Shown: one piece after another, positions 8,465-15,813 of the stretch | Layout of the letters: each line of letters starts with the position of its first letter | Position numbering within the stretch: position 1 is the stretch's first letter | Source of the DNA: Eubacteriales bacterium | Lineage (GTDB): Bacteria; Bacillota; Clostridia; Lachnospirales; Lachnospiraceae | DNA length: 39,431 nt | Reading direction: 5' to 3' | Assembly (NCBI GenBank): GCA_030524585.1 | Contig: JAUNGJ010000030.1 | Location: 1 to 39,431, forward strand | The notes under the pieces: model-generated | Database searches by the model: none | Told to the model about the DNA's origin: nothing | Seen by the model: only the letters and a program-made list of their open reading frames with translations | Program-made: the position numbers and the translations under genes

Positions 8465-9295
8465 ATGTCAGAACAGCAGAATGGCTGTGCGCCATCGGAT
8501 TGTGCAGGCTGTGAACACGCAGATTCCTGCAGCAGCAGGCCAGTGGATTTCAGGGAGCCGGCCAATCCATTTTCACATATTAACAAAGTGATTGCCGTTG
8601 TCAGCGGTAAGGGCGGCGTCGGTAAATCAATGGTGACTGCTTCTCTTGCGCGGATCATGAGAGAGCAGGGCTTCAGCGTGGGAATTCTGGACGCGGATAT
8701 TACCGGTCCGTCTATTCCGAAGATGTATGGAATCCATGAGTCGGCAAAGGGAAGCGATGAGGGAATTTTCCCCTGTGAGGCGAAGGACGGCACAAGAATC
8801 ATGTCTGTGAATCTGCTTCTGGAGCACGAGGATGACCCGGTAATCTGGAGAGGCCCGGTAATTGCAGGCGTGGTGAAGCAGTTCTGGACCGATGTTATGT
8901 GGGGAGAGCTGGATTATCTCTTTGTGGATATGCCTCCGGGAACCGGAGATGTACCGCTTACGGTGTTCCAGTCCCTGCCGGTGGATGGTGTGGTGATCGT
9001 GACATCGCCCCAGGATCTGGTACAGATGATCGTGAAGAAAGCCTATAATATGGCCTATACCATGAATATTCCGGTGATTGGAATTGTGGAGAATTACAGT
9101 TATCTGGAATGTCCGGACTGCGGAAAGAAGATATCCGTATTCGGTGAGAGCCATATTGACGAGATTGCAGAAGAACTGGGACTTCCGGTACTCGGCAAGA
9201 TGCCGATCGATCCGAAGCTGGCAGAGGTGGTAGAGTCAGAGCGGTTCTACGAGATGGATAACCAGTATCTTGCCGGTGCGGTAAATAAGCTGTAA
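8465..9295 (+). CDS. Mrp/NBP35 (ApbC) family Fe-S cluster carrier ATPase
   Basis: 276 residues from the ATG at 8465, 8 nt after GGGAGG; the ATG at 8459 is too close to that site. P-loop ATPase of the MinD/Mrp class with a deviant Walker A SGKGGVGKS, ILDADITGPSIP, and the Walker-B-like FVDMPPGTGD, the Mrp family signature. An N-terminal cysteine cluster (CAPSDCAGCEHADSC) and a C-terminal CPDC pair are candidate Fe-S ligands. Members bind and transfer [4Fe-4S] clusters to apo-proteins. It sits about 50 bp downstream of ridA and upstream of a sulfur/selenium transporter, fitting a sulfur-handling neighbourhood, though a terminator separates it from the latter. Confidence 0.93.
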   Translation: MSEQQNGCAPSDCAGCEHADSCSSRPVDFREPANPFSHINKVIAVVSGKGGVGKSMVTASLARIMREQGFSVGILDADITGPSIPKMYGIHESAKGSDEGIFPCEAKDGTRIMSVNLLLEHEDDPVIWRGPVIAGVVKQFWTDVMWGELDYLFVDMPPGTGDVPLTVFQSLPVDGVVIVTSPQDLVQMIVKKAYNMAYTMNIPVIGIVENYSYLECPDCGKKISVFGESHIDEIAEELGLPVLGKMPIDPKLAEVVESERFYEMDNQYLAGAVNKL

Positions 9296-9344
9296 AGAAG
9301 GGCAGGAAGAAACGGTAATCATATGGAATTGTAAGAGTACAGAG

Positions 9345-9376
9345 GCATGTGGCTGATCAGGAGCCACATGCTTTTT
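9345..9376 (+). terminator. Intrinsic terminator after the Mrp gene
   Basis: A perfect 10-bp stem, GCATGTGGCT (9345-9354) with AGCCACATGC (9362-9371), has a 7-nt loop and is followed by TTTTT. It closes the OCD-ridA-mrp transcript. Confidence 0.88.
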
Positions 9377-9544
9377 ATGTAAAATAAAATAATTATATGT
9401 AATCAATAAGCAATTCGGACAATAATCATAGACAAAATCTATAAATGAGGAGGACATTAAAATTATCGATTAGACAGAAGTGTGGTTTTGGGAGATAATG
9501 GAAGTGATTATAGAAGTCGAAAAAGGGAAAGAGAGGGAATTTAT
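9377..9544 (+). promoter_or_regulatory. Leader region of the yedE operon with a possible 17-codon peptide
   Basis: This AT-rich leader holds a weak promoter candidate (CGGACA 9416-9421, 18 bp, TATAAA 9440-9445). An ATG at 9445 opens a 17-codon frame (MRRTLKLSIRQKCGFGR, stop 9496-9498) that ends about 50 bp before the yedE start. Arg/Lys/Cys-rich leader peptides can sense amino-acid or sulfur status, but no ribosome site precedes this ATG and no attenuator hairpin is obvious, so it may be chance. Confidence 0.3.
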
Positions 9545-10642
9545 ATGACTTTGTATGATTCAAAAAAGAAACTTGCATTAGCGGGTGTGGTTTGCGGAAT
9601 TGTTGCTGCAATCCTTGCATTTATGGGCAACCCGGCTAATATGGCATTTTGTATTGCCTGCTTTGTAAGAGATATGGCGGGTTCGCTTGGAATGCATCAG
9701 GCAGAGGTGGTACAGTATGCAAGGCCGGAGATCGTAGGTCTGGTACTGGGGTCTTTTGTTATTTCTGTTGCAACCAGGGAATATCGCTCTACGGCAGGCT
9801 CTTCACCCATGATCCGCTTTGTACTGGGAATGATCATTATGATCGGTTCTCTGGTATTCTTAGGATGCCCGCTTCGTATGGTTATCCGTATGTCTGCCGG
9901 TGATCTGAATGCCTGGGTGGCGCTGGTTGGATTTATTTGCGGAGTTGCTACCGGAACCATCATGCTGAAGAATGGCACCAGTCTTGGCCGCTCTCATGAG
10001 ACAGGAAAGGCAAGCGGAACCGTTCTTCCGATTCTTCTGGCAGGCGTTCTGGTTCTTGCGGCAGCAGGCCTTCTGAAGGCAAGCGAGGCCGGACCGGGAA
10101 GCTTACATGCACCGGTTATCGCTTCACTGATCGGCGGCCTTGTATTCGGCGCGTTCGCACAGAAGTCAAGAATGTGCTTTGCAGGCGGAATCCGTGACGT
10201 GATTTTGATGAAGAATTTTGACCTGCTTACAGTAATTGGCAGTCTGTTCGTTGTAATGTTGATCTTTAATGTTGCAACCGGAAGATTTGTAGTTGGATTT
10301 AACACACCTGGCATCATCGCCCATGCAGATCATCTGTGGAACTTCCTTGGAATGTATGCGGTGGGATTTGCGGCAGTACTGGCAGGAGGATGCCCACTGC
10401 GTCAGCTGATCCTTGCTGGACAGGGCTCGTCTGACTCAGCAGTAACGGTACTTGGTCTGTTCTTTGGCGCGGCGCTCTGCCATAATCTGGGAATTGCTTC
10501 CAGCGGTACGGCGCTGAATGCAGAGACAAATGAAGTCGTAGCGGGAGCTGCAACACAGAACGGTAAGATTGCAGTTATCATCTGTATTATCGTATGCTTC
10601 GTAATCGCTTTTACAAATAAGCGGGAGAGCGTTAAGAAATAA
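9545..10642 (+). CDS. yedE: YeeE/YedE family transporter, putative selenium/sulfur importer
   Basis: 365 residues from ATG 9545, which follows GAGAGGG; upstream in-frame codons (from 9482) are Arg/Lys-rich and lack homology. About ten hydrophobic segments. Family cysteine motifs recur: NPANMAFCIACFVRD (C36, C39), LGCPLRM (C108), SRMCFAGGIRD and GGCPLRQ. In YeeE (TsuA) such cysteines relay thiosulfate through the membrane. The NPANM-CIACF-RD form is the one annotated as a putative selenium transporter, often beside YedF. The TusA-like gene 26 bp downstream fits a cytoplasmic acceptor of sulfur or selenium. Which element is carried cannot be decided here, and no selenium genes (selA, selB, selD) are in the window. 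Confidence 0.88.
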   Translation: MTLYDSKKKLALAGVVCGIVAAILAFMGNPANMAFCIACFVRDMAGSLGMHQAEVVQYARPEIVGLVLGSFVISVATREYRSTAGSSPMIRFVLGMIIMIGSLVFLGCPLRMVIRMSAGDLNAWVALVGFICGVATGTIMLKNGTSLGRSHETGKASGTVLPILLAGVLVLAAAGLLKASEAGPGSLHAPVIASLIGGLVFGAFAQKSRMCFAGGIRDVILMKNFDLLTVIGSLFVVMLIFNVATGRFVVGFNTPGIIAHADHLWNFLGMYAVGFAAVLAGGCPLRQLILAGQGSSDSAVTVLGLFFGAALCHNLGIASSGTALNAETNEVVAGAATQNGKIAVIICIIVCFVIAFTNKRESVKK

Positions 10643-10668
10643 TTGATCATAGAAAAGGAGAGACTGTT

Positions 10669-10872
10669 ATGGTAGAAGTAGATGCAAGAGGATTGTCTTG
10701 TCCGGAACCGATTATGCTGACAGCAGAAGCGCTTAAGAGCGCAAAAGGACCGGTTAAGGTACTGGTAAGTGAGCCGCACCAGAAAACGAATGTCGAGAAG
10801 CTGGCAAAGGATCGTGGCAAGAAAACAACGACCACGGAAGATGGTTCGGGATTTGTTATTATTATTGAATAA
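10669..10872 (+). CDS. TusA/SirA-like (YedF-type) sulfur-carrier protein
   Basis: 67 residues, one TusA/SirA domain. The hallmark is DARGLSCPEPIM, with the reactive Cys of the CPxP motif at position 11, followed by the beta-alpha-beta fold and a hydrophobic end FVIIIE. TusA-family proteins accept sulfur as a persulfide on this Cys and hand it on. In selenium operons the YedF protein usually has an additional C-terminal domain (around 190-200 residues in all); here only the TusA part is present. The ATG at 10669 follows AAAAGGAGA. It is co-transcribed with yedE and followed by a terminator, so transporter and carrier form a closed two-gene unit. Confidence 0.88.
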   Translation: MVEVDARGLSCPEPIMLTAEALKSAKGPVKVLVSEPHQKTNVEKLAKDRGKKTTTTEDGSGFVIIIE

Positions 10873-10897
10873 TTGATAATGGAATAAGAGTAGGGAA

Positions 10898-10940
10898 GAG
10901 CATACATCTGCAGGATGCGGGTGTATGCTCTCTCTTTTTA
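10898..10940 (+). terminator. Intrinsic terminator of the yedE operon
   Basis: GAGCATACAT (10898-10907) pairs with GTGTATGCTC (10921-10930), with one G-T pair, followed by TCTCTTTTTA. It lies between convergent operons and its tail overlaps the stop codon of the minus-strand gene at 10938. Confidence 0.78.
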
Positions 10941-11222
10941 TGAACAAAAGCCTGGTATCATCATGAGAAATGCAGCGATTCCGCCAATCATATAGACTCC
11001 ATTGACTATAAGACAGAACTTCATCCAGGTGTGTTGAACCCGTCCGGATGTGTATGCCAGAATGGTAAAGATTCCGCTAAAGATCATAAAGGCCGCATAG
11101 CAGGAGATCATAATCTCCGCTGCCGGAGATTCCAGCGCCCAGGGAAAGGTTCTAAGGGGAAGGATGGTCCAGGGAATAAAAAGCATCAGGGTACTAATGA
11201 ATGTCATTATTTTTTCTTTCAT
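10938..11222 (-). CDS. Small membrane protein downstream of LanFEG, function unknown
   Basis: 94 residues, strongly hydrophobic, with three predicted membrane segments (about 5-24, 34-58 and 66-89). The start ATG at 11222 lies 9-10 nt after GAAAGGA. It is the last gene of the minus-strand lantibiotic-protection-like operon, 21 bp after the second permease, and so probably co-transcribed with it. No family is recognised. By position it could be an accessory immunity protein of the LanI/LanH kind or a small transporter subunit, but nothing in the sequence proves this. Confidence 0.65.
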   Translation of the reverse strand: MKEKIMTFISTLMLFIPWTILPLRTFPWALESPAAEIMISCYAAFMIFSGIFTILAYTSGRVQHTWMKFCLIVNGVYMIGGIAAFLMMIPGFCS

Positions 11223-11243
11223 GGTAATATGTCCTTTCTTTTG

Positions 11244-12056
11244 TTATCTTATTTCGGATTTTCCGAATCTTAAGCAGGCGGCGCCAAGGCATAGGATCGT
11301 TACTGCCAGCGCGATTGGAATCAGCGGTATCCACCTGATCTCTGAGGTAAAAATATCTTTTGCCTGTTTTCCGTATTCGGTCATCAGTACGTAGAATGGA
11401 TAATCCATCGGATAGAGCGCCCAAAGTCTGGTGTTCAGCAGCAGGACGCTGGGCACAAGGGAGGCGAGGCCGATTCCCACGGAAAAGATGGGCGTAGAAA
11501 TCAGTACCGCAAGCATCCAGAATACGGCTGCTGCCGGAAGGGAAGCCAGATAGATTGCCGCCGTGACCCGGATGGCGTAGGGGAAGGACAGCACAAAATC
11601 ATAACCGGTCAGATCAGAGGCGATCAGAGCGCCTATATAGTAGGATGAAATGGTAAATATCATCTGAATTACGATAAGAAGCACCATGACCAGAAATTTG
11701 GCGAGGCATATTTTACCGGTATTTACCGGGAGTGACAGCATTTTCAGGATTCCTTTATTGGTTCGTTCTGTCTGATTCAAAAGTACGGTACAGATGACCA
11801 GCGTGGCGGGAATCATAAACCAGGCCATACCCATGAAGCCCTGGATGAAAAAGTTATACTCCGGCAGGATATTTATATCTTCGATATGTAAATTTACGTC
11901 GGCGTTCAGAGCAGAGGGTATCCACAGAATAAGGGGCGGAATCAGAAGAATCCAGAGGATGTGGGAGCGCCGGAGCTTGGTAAGCTCTATTTGAAGGAGA
12001 GACGCCATACCGATAGCGGGCCGTTGTTGTGAGGGTGAAAAGCTGTGCTTGTTCAT
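11244..12056 (-). CDS. ABC-2 permease, lantibiotic-protection type (LanG-like)
   Basis: 270 residues with six hydrophobic segments. The N-terminal motif LLQIELTKLRRSHILWILL (basic residues before the first membrane helix) is typical of MutG/SpaG/EpiG permeases. The start ATG 12056 overlaps the stop of the upstream permease (ATGA), so translation is coupled; MASLLQ at residue 17 is an alternative start. LanEG permeases pair with LanF to expel lantibiotics from the membrane. It is the third gene of the operon running from 13533 down to 10938. The substrate is inferred from family only. Confidence 0.85.
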   Translation of the reverse strand: MNKHSFSPSQQRPAIGMASLLQIELTKLRRSHILWILLIPPLILWIPSALNADVNLHIEDINILPEYNFFIQGFMGMAWFMIPATLVICTVLLNQTERTNKGILKMLSLPVNTGKICLAKFLVMVLLIVIQMIFTISSYYIGALIASDLTGYDFVLSFPYAIRVTAAIYLASLPAAAVFWMLAVLISTPIFSVGIGLASLVPSVLLLNTRLWALYPMDYPFYVLMTEYGKQAKDIFTSEIRWIPLIPIALAVTILCLGAACLRFGKSEIR

Positions 12057-12775
12057 GAGAGTTTCCTCCTTATATATAAGTAAATGATTTCAAAAGCTCC
12101 GAATACCAGAAATTCCGCCAGACAGATCATTAGACAGGGAAAAATATTCGATTCGGATATGGTATGCAGCGTCTGGTAGGGAGCGGCAAAGGGAAGCTGT
12201 GTCAGGGCAAACTGCTTCGGCGGGATCATAGATCCTGTAAAGGTCAGGATGACGCCCGCGCCAAGACTGATCCACATATTTCTGCAGGCGGAGGCGGCAG
12301 CCAGCATCAGCATCATGGTGGGCAGAAGCAGTATCAGCTCAAAGCCCATCCCCTTCAGGGTTTCTGCTATAGCGGGGGCGCGCTCCGGAAACCAGCAGAT
12401 ACCGCAAAGGGTGACAGATATGGTCTGCATTGCCAGAACCAGAATGATGCATATCAGGTTGACCGTGAATTTGCCAAAGAACAGACAGACCTGCCGGATC
12501 GGAAGGGTATCCATTTTCAGCGCTCCCCGGTCGGCATATTCGGTGTTGTACATCAGACTACAGCCACAGACGATCAAAAGGATTGTAAGCTGCGCCATCA
12601 TCCCCCAGTTTGCATCCATCAGGATGTGGAAGGGAGTTCCGGAAAGCCCGGTAAAGCTTTGGCTTCTTGCTGCCATATGGACCGCCGGGACGGCCGATGT
12701 CAGAAGACCTCCGGCCAAAAAGGCAGGGATGTAGCCGGTGCGGCGTATTTTCTTAAATTCCAGAGAGAGGATCAT
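12053..12775 (-). CDS. ABC-2 permease, lantibiotic-protection type (LanE-like)
   Basis: 240 residues. The N-terminal MILSLEFKKIRRTGYIPAFL followed by six hydrophobic segments is the MutE/SpaE/EpiE layout. It overlaps the ATPase gene upstream by 4 bp and the next permease downstream by 4 bp, so stoichiometric translation is expected. With LanG it forms the membrane part of a transporter that releases lantibiotics such as nisin-like peptides from the cell surface. E versus G assignment rests on gene order and length. Confidence 0.84.
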   Translation of the reverse strand: MILSLEFKKIRRTGYIPAFLAGGLLTSAVPAVHMAARSQSFTGLSGTPFHILMDANWGMMAQLTILLIVCGCSLMYNTEYADRGALKMDTLPIRQVCLFFGKFTVNLICIILVLAMQTISVTLCGICWFPERAPAIAETLKGMGFELILLLPTMMLMLAAASACRNMWISLGAGVILTFTGSMIPPKQFALTQLPFAAPYQTLHTISESNIFPCLMICLAEFLVFGAFEIIYLYIRRKLS

Positions 12776-13533
12776 CGGCGGTCACCTCGATTCCGGGAGG
12801 AATTGTCGGTCTGAATCATGGCAAGGAAGGTTTCTTCCAGATTGTCGGCAGGGTAGCCGGCATGGCGGGCATAGTCTTTCAGGGAGGAGATGGTTCCTTC
12901 AAAAAGGAGGTGGCCATGGTTCAGGATACCGATATCGTCTGCCAGCAGCTCGATCTCCGACAGCAGATGGGAAGAGACCAGGACGGTGCAGTTATACTTC
13001 TGCGGCAGAGAGCGGATGAGAGAACGGATCTCGTGGATCCCCACCGGATCAAGACCGTTGGTAGGCTCGTCCAGAAGCAGAAGCGGAGGACGTCCGATGA
13101 GGGCGGCAGCCAGCCCCAGCCGCTGCTTCATCCCAAGGGAATATTTCTTCACCTGCCGTTTTTTATGCTGTGTAAGCCCCACCAGTTCCAGGGCTTCCGC
13201 CAGTTCGGATTTCGGAAGCCCCAGGATCCTGCGAATGATTTCCAGATTTTCTTCACCGGTCAGATTGCCGTAGAAGGCAGGGGCTTCAATGAGAGAGCCG
13301 GTGTTTTTCAGGATGGAGATCCGGTTTGCAGGGAAGGTCCTGCCGTCAATGGTAAAATATCCGGAGGTTGGGCTGGTAAGGCCGAGAAACATTTTCATGG
13401 TAGTGGATTTGCCGGCGCCGTTTGGCCCCAGAAATCCATAGATGTGACCTTTGGGAACATGCAGGCTTAAGTTGGAGACAGCGGTAAAATTCCCATAGGT
13501 TTTTGTCAGTTGTTTGGTTTCGATCATATTCAT
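12772..13533 (-). CDS. Lantibiotic-protection ABC transporter ATPase (LanF/BcrA-like)
   Basis: 253 residues. Walker A GPNGAGKS (36-43), signature YSLGMKQR (131-138), Walker B LLLLDE (151-156) and H189. The segment where most ABC ATPases have the Q-loop glutamine reads NTGSLIEAPAFYGNLT, with E83. This E-loop is the known hallmark of LanF proteins such as NukF. The start ATG 13533 lies after AAGGAG. It powers the two permeases downstream. It is divergent from an OmpR-type regulator (13687) across a spacer with four phased repeats, so the regulator very probably controls it. No lantibiotic structural or modification genes are in the window. Confidence 0.92.
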   Translation of the reverse strand: MNMIETKQLTKTYGNFTAVSNLSLHVPKGHIYGFLGPNGAGKSTTMKMFLGLTSPTSGYFTIDGRTFPANRISILKNTGSLIEAPAFYGNLTGEENLEIIRRILGLPKSELAEALELVGLTQHKKRQVKKYSLGMKQRLGLAAALIGRPPLLLLDEPTNGLDPVGIHEIRSLIRSLPQKYNCTVLVSSHLLSEIELLADDIGILNHGHLLFEGTISSLKDYARHAGYPADNLEETFLAMIQTDNSSRNRGDRR

Positions 13534-13563
13534 AATGAAGACTCCTTTCTGTTCGACATATCC

Positions 13564-13569
13564 AGTATA
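13564..13569 (-). promoter_or_regulatory. -10 element of the LanFEG promoter
   Basis: On the minus strand this reads TATACT, about 30 bp before the LanF start codon. There is no TTGACA-like -35; an AAGGTT repeat (13588-13593) sits where the -35 would be, as expected at an activator-dependent promoter. Confidence 0.6.
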
Positions 13570-13576
13570 AAAGGGG

Positions 13577-13615
13577 AACCTTGCGTGAACCTTCCCATAA
13601 CCTTACATTTTCCTT
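13577..13615. promoter_or_regulatory. Four direct repeats with exact 11-bp period, response-regulator box
   Basis: AACCTT occurs at 13577-13582, 13588-13593 and 13599-13604, and TTCCTT at 13610-13615, each exactly 11 bp apart (one helical turn). ACATT follows two of them, giving CCTTACATTTT twice. On the minus strand they read AAGGTT and run into the LanFEG -10. OmpR/PhoB-family regulators bind tandem direct repeats of about this spacing. The natural binder is the divergent regulator at 13687. The plus-strand extended -10 TGGTAAGAT (13653-13661) could serve the regulator gene. Confidence 0.7.
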
Positions 13616-13686
13616 ACATTTTTTTTGGTGGAAGGATTTGCGGGAAAAATTGTGGTAAGATGGACAAAAGATGATGAGGTGAGCAT

Positions 13687-14397
13687 ATGGAGTATGACTT
13701 TATCAAAGATAAGAAGATTCTCATTGTAGATGATGAAGAAGAGCTGCGGAAAATGGTGGTTTCTATCTTACAGAAGGAAGGCTATCGGCAGATTCGGACG
13801 GCGGGAACTATGGAAGAGGCGCTTGCGGTATGCAGAACCTGGCAGCCGGCCTTTGCGATTCTGGACGTGATGCTTCCGGACGGAGACGGTTTTGTTCTGT
13901 TTGACCGGATGAAGGAAATTACCGATATCCCCGTGCTGTTTTTATCAGCCAGGGGAGAGGAAGACGACAGAATCCGGGGATTTGGTCTGGGGGCGGACGA
14001 TTATGTGGTGAAGCCGTTTCTGCCGAGAGAACTGCTGTTTCGCATTCAGGTGATTCTGCGTCGCACCTACAAAGAAGAAGATCCGCTGATACGGCTGCAC
14101 GCCTGCCAGGTGGATCTTGAGCGGGCGGAGGTGATCCGGGGGGATGCGTATGTCTCTCTTACTGCAAAGGAATATGCGATCCTGTCGGTTCTTTATCGCA
14201 ATGCCGGACGGATCGTGACGATTGATTCTCTGTGCGAGGCGGCCTGGGGGGATAATCCCTATGGCTATGAGAATACACTGATGGCCCATATCCGGAGAAT
14301 CCGGGAAAAGATTGAGGAAAATCCTTCGAAACCGGTATCTCTGATCACGGTGAAGGGGCTGGGCTATAAATTGATGACAGAGGGGAAGCGGCAATGA
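13687..14397 (+). CDS. OmpR/PhoB-family response regulator (LanR-like)
   Basis: 236 residues. The receiver domain has D15/D16, phospho-acceptor D60 (FAILDVMLPD), S88 and K109 (VVKPF). A winged-helix DNA-binding domain follows (about 135-232: YVSLTAKEYAILSVL, then MAHIRRIREKIEENP, ending GLGYKL). The start ATG 13687 follows GAGGTGA. The stop overlaps the kinase gene (ATGA). It is divergent from the LanFEG operon, which it probably activates through the phased repeats in between, as SpaRK/NisRK-type pairs do for immunity genes. Target and signal are inferred from context. Confidence 0.93.
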   Translation: MEYDFIKDKKILIVDDEEELRKMVVSILQKEGYRQIRTAGTMEEALAVCRTWQPAFAILDVMLPDGDGFVLFDRMKEITDIPVLFLSARGEEDDRIRGFGLGADDYVVKPFLPRELLFRIQVILRRTYKEEDPLIRLHACQVDLERAEVIRGDAYVSLTAKEYAILSVLYRNAGRIVTIDSLCEAAWGDNPYGYENTLMAHIRRIREKIEENPSKPVSLITVKGLGYKLMTEGKRQ

Positions 14398-15797
14398 AAA
14401 GTACAACAAAGTTAATTAAACGGTTGGTGCTCACGCTGATGATTTCATTGATCGTGCTTCTGGCGCTGAATATTATTCTGATGATTACGGTGACCAGCAA
14501 AAATATGGGATATACCGGAGGCTGGACGATGGCGCAAAAGCTGGCGGAGTCTCTGACAGAGAATGAGGGCGGAGGCTATGAGCTGGGGGAGGACGCTGAA
14601 AAGATGCTGGAAGATTCCGGCGCATGGGCGATCCTGATACAGGATGGCACCGGCGATGTGATCTGGCATAGCCAGAATCTGCCGGAAAAGATACCGCTGC
14701 ATTATTCTGCGGCAGAGATTTCCTGGTATACCAGAGGGTATATTGAGGATTATCCTATGACGGCATCTGCCAGGGGAGAGGATCTGGTGATGGTGGGGAA
14801 TCCGAAGGACAGCTACTGGAAGGCGATGCAGCCTACCTTCAGCCTGGAGCTGATCCGAAATTTTCCCCGCAATCTGCTGCTGTTTGCAGGAGTGAACCTG
14901 GCAATCATCACTGCAATTTATATCATCGCTACTTCGGGAATCCTGCGTTCGGTCAAACCGATCGTTCAGGGAATTGAAGCACTGCCGGAGGGGCGGGAGG
15001 TATATGTGAAGGAAAAGGGTCTGCTTTCCGATCTTTCCGGGGCGATTAACCGGGTATCGGAAAAGCTCCGCTCCCAGGAATATGAGATCCGGAAGAAGGA
15101 GCAGGCAAGAGCGGATTGGATAGCCGGGGTCTCACATGATATCCGAACCCCGCTTTCTATGGTAATGGGCTATGCGGCGGAGATCGAGGATGAGACGGAG
15201 GTTCCGGAAGAGGTGAAAAGGAGGGCGAACATTATACGTCTTCAGAGTGTCCGCATCAGGAATCTGGTCAACGATCTGAACCTGTCTTCCAGATTGGAAT
15301 ACTGTATGCAGCCGGTGAAGCTTGAATCGGTGAATCTTGCAGGATTGGTCCGGGAGACGGCGGCGGATTTTATGAACTCTGATATGGAAGGGAAATACCC
15401 GGTGGAGCTGCTCTGTGAACCGGAGACGGATTACCGGCTGATGGGAGACAGGGAGCTTCTGAAGCGTGCTTTCAGCAATCTGCTTCTGAACGCCCAGATC
15501 CATAATCCGGAAGGGTGCAATATCCGGATGGAACTGTCAGGAAAAGGGAAAGAGATACAGATTGATATTGAGGATGACGGTGTGGGAGTGACCGAAGAGC
15601 AGCTGGAACGGTTAAAGCATACGCCCCATTATATGCTAAGCGACAGCAGAACCGGACACAGACGGCATGGCCTGGGGCTATTGATCGTACAGCAGATCCT
15701 GGCGGCCCATAATGGCAGAGTGGCGTTTGGACATGGCAGAAACGGAGGATTTCGGGTGGAGATTTTCCTGAATCGTAGTGAAGAACATGCAGAATAA
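14394..15797 (+). CDS. Sensor histidine kinase (LanK-like)
   Basis: 467 residues. Two membrane helices (about 11-32 and 158-181) flank an extracytoplasmic domain of about 125 residues. A short linker leads to the HisKA domain with VSHDIRTPLSMVMGY (phosphorylated H248). The ATPase domain has an N-box around N362/N366 (SNLLLNAQIHNPEG), G1 DIEDDGVGV and G2 RHGLGLLIVQQI. It overlaps its regulator gene by 4 bp. It probably senses an antimicrobial peptide outside the cell and drives expression of the divergent LanFEG transporter; the ligand is unknown. Confidence 0.92.
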   Translation: MKSTTKLIKRLVLTLMISLIVLLALNIILMITVTSKNMGYTGGWTMAQKLAESLTENEGGGYELGEDAEKMLEDSGAWAILIQDGTGDVIWHSQNLPEKIPLHYSAAEISWYTRGYIEDYPMTASARGEDLVMVGNPKDSYWKAMQPTFSLELIRNFPRNLLLFAGVNLAIITAIYIIATSGILRSVKPIVQGIEALPEGREVYVKEKGLLSDLSGAINRVSEKLRSQEYEIRKKEQARADWIAGVSHDIRTPLSMVMGYAAEIEDETEVPEEVKRRANIIRLQSVRIRNLVNDLNLSSRLEYCMQPVKLESVNLAGLVRETAADFMNSDMEGKYPVELLCEPETDYRLMGDRELLKRAFSNLLLNAQIHNPEGCNIRMELSGKGKEIQIDIEDDGVGVTEEQLERLKHTPHYMLSDSRTGHRRHGLGLLIVQQILAAHNGRVAFGHGRNGGFRVEIFLNRSEEHAE

Positions 15798-15813
15798 AAG
15801 CAGGAGGTTTGAC

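Noticed and set aside
7825..8802. 325-codon minus-strand frame across OCD, ridA and mrp
   Set aside because: It is antisense to three well-supported genes, Ser/Thr/Pro-rich as such shadows are, and has no family signature.
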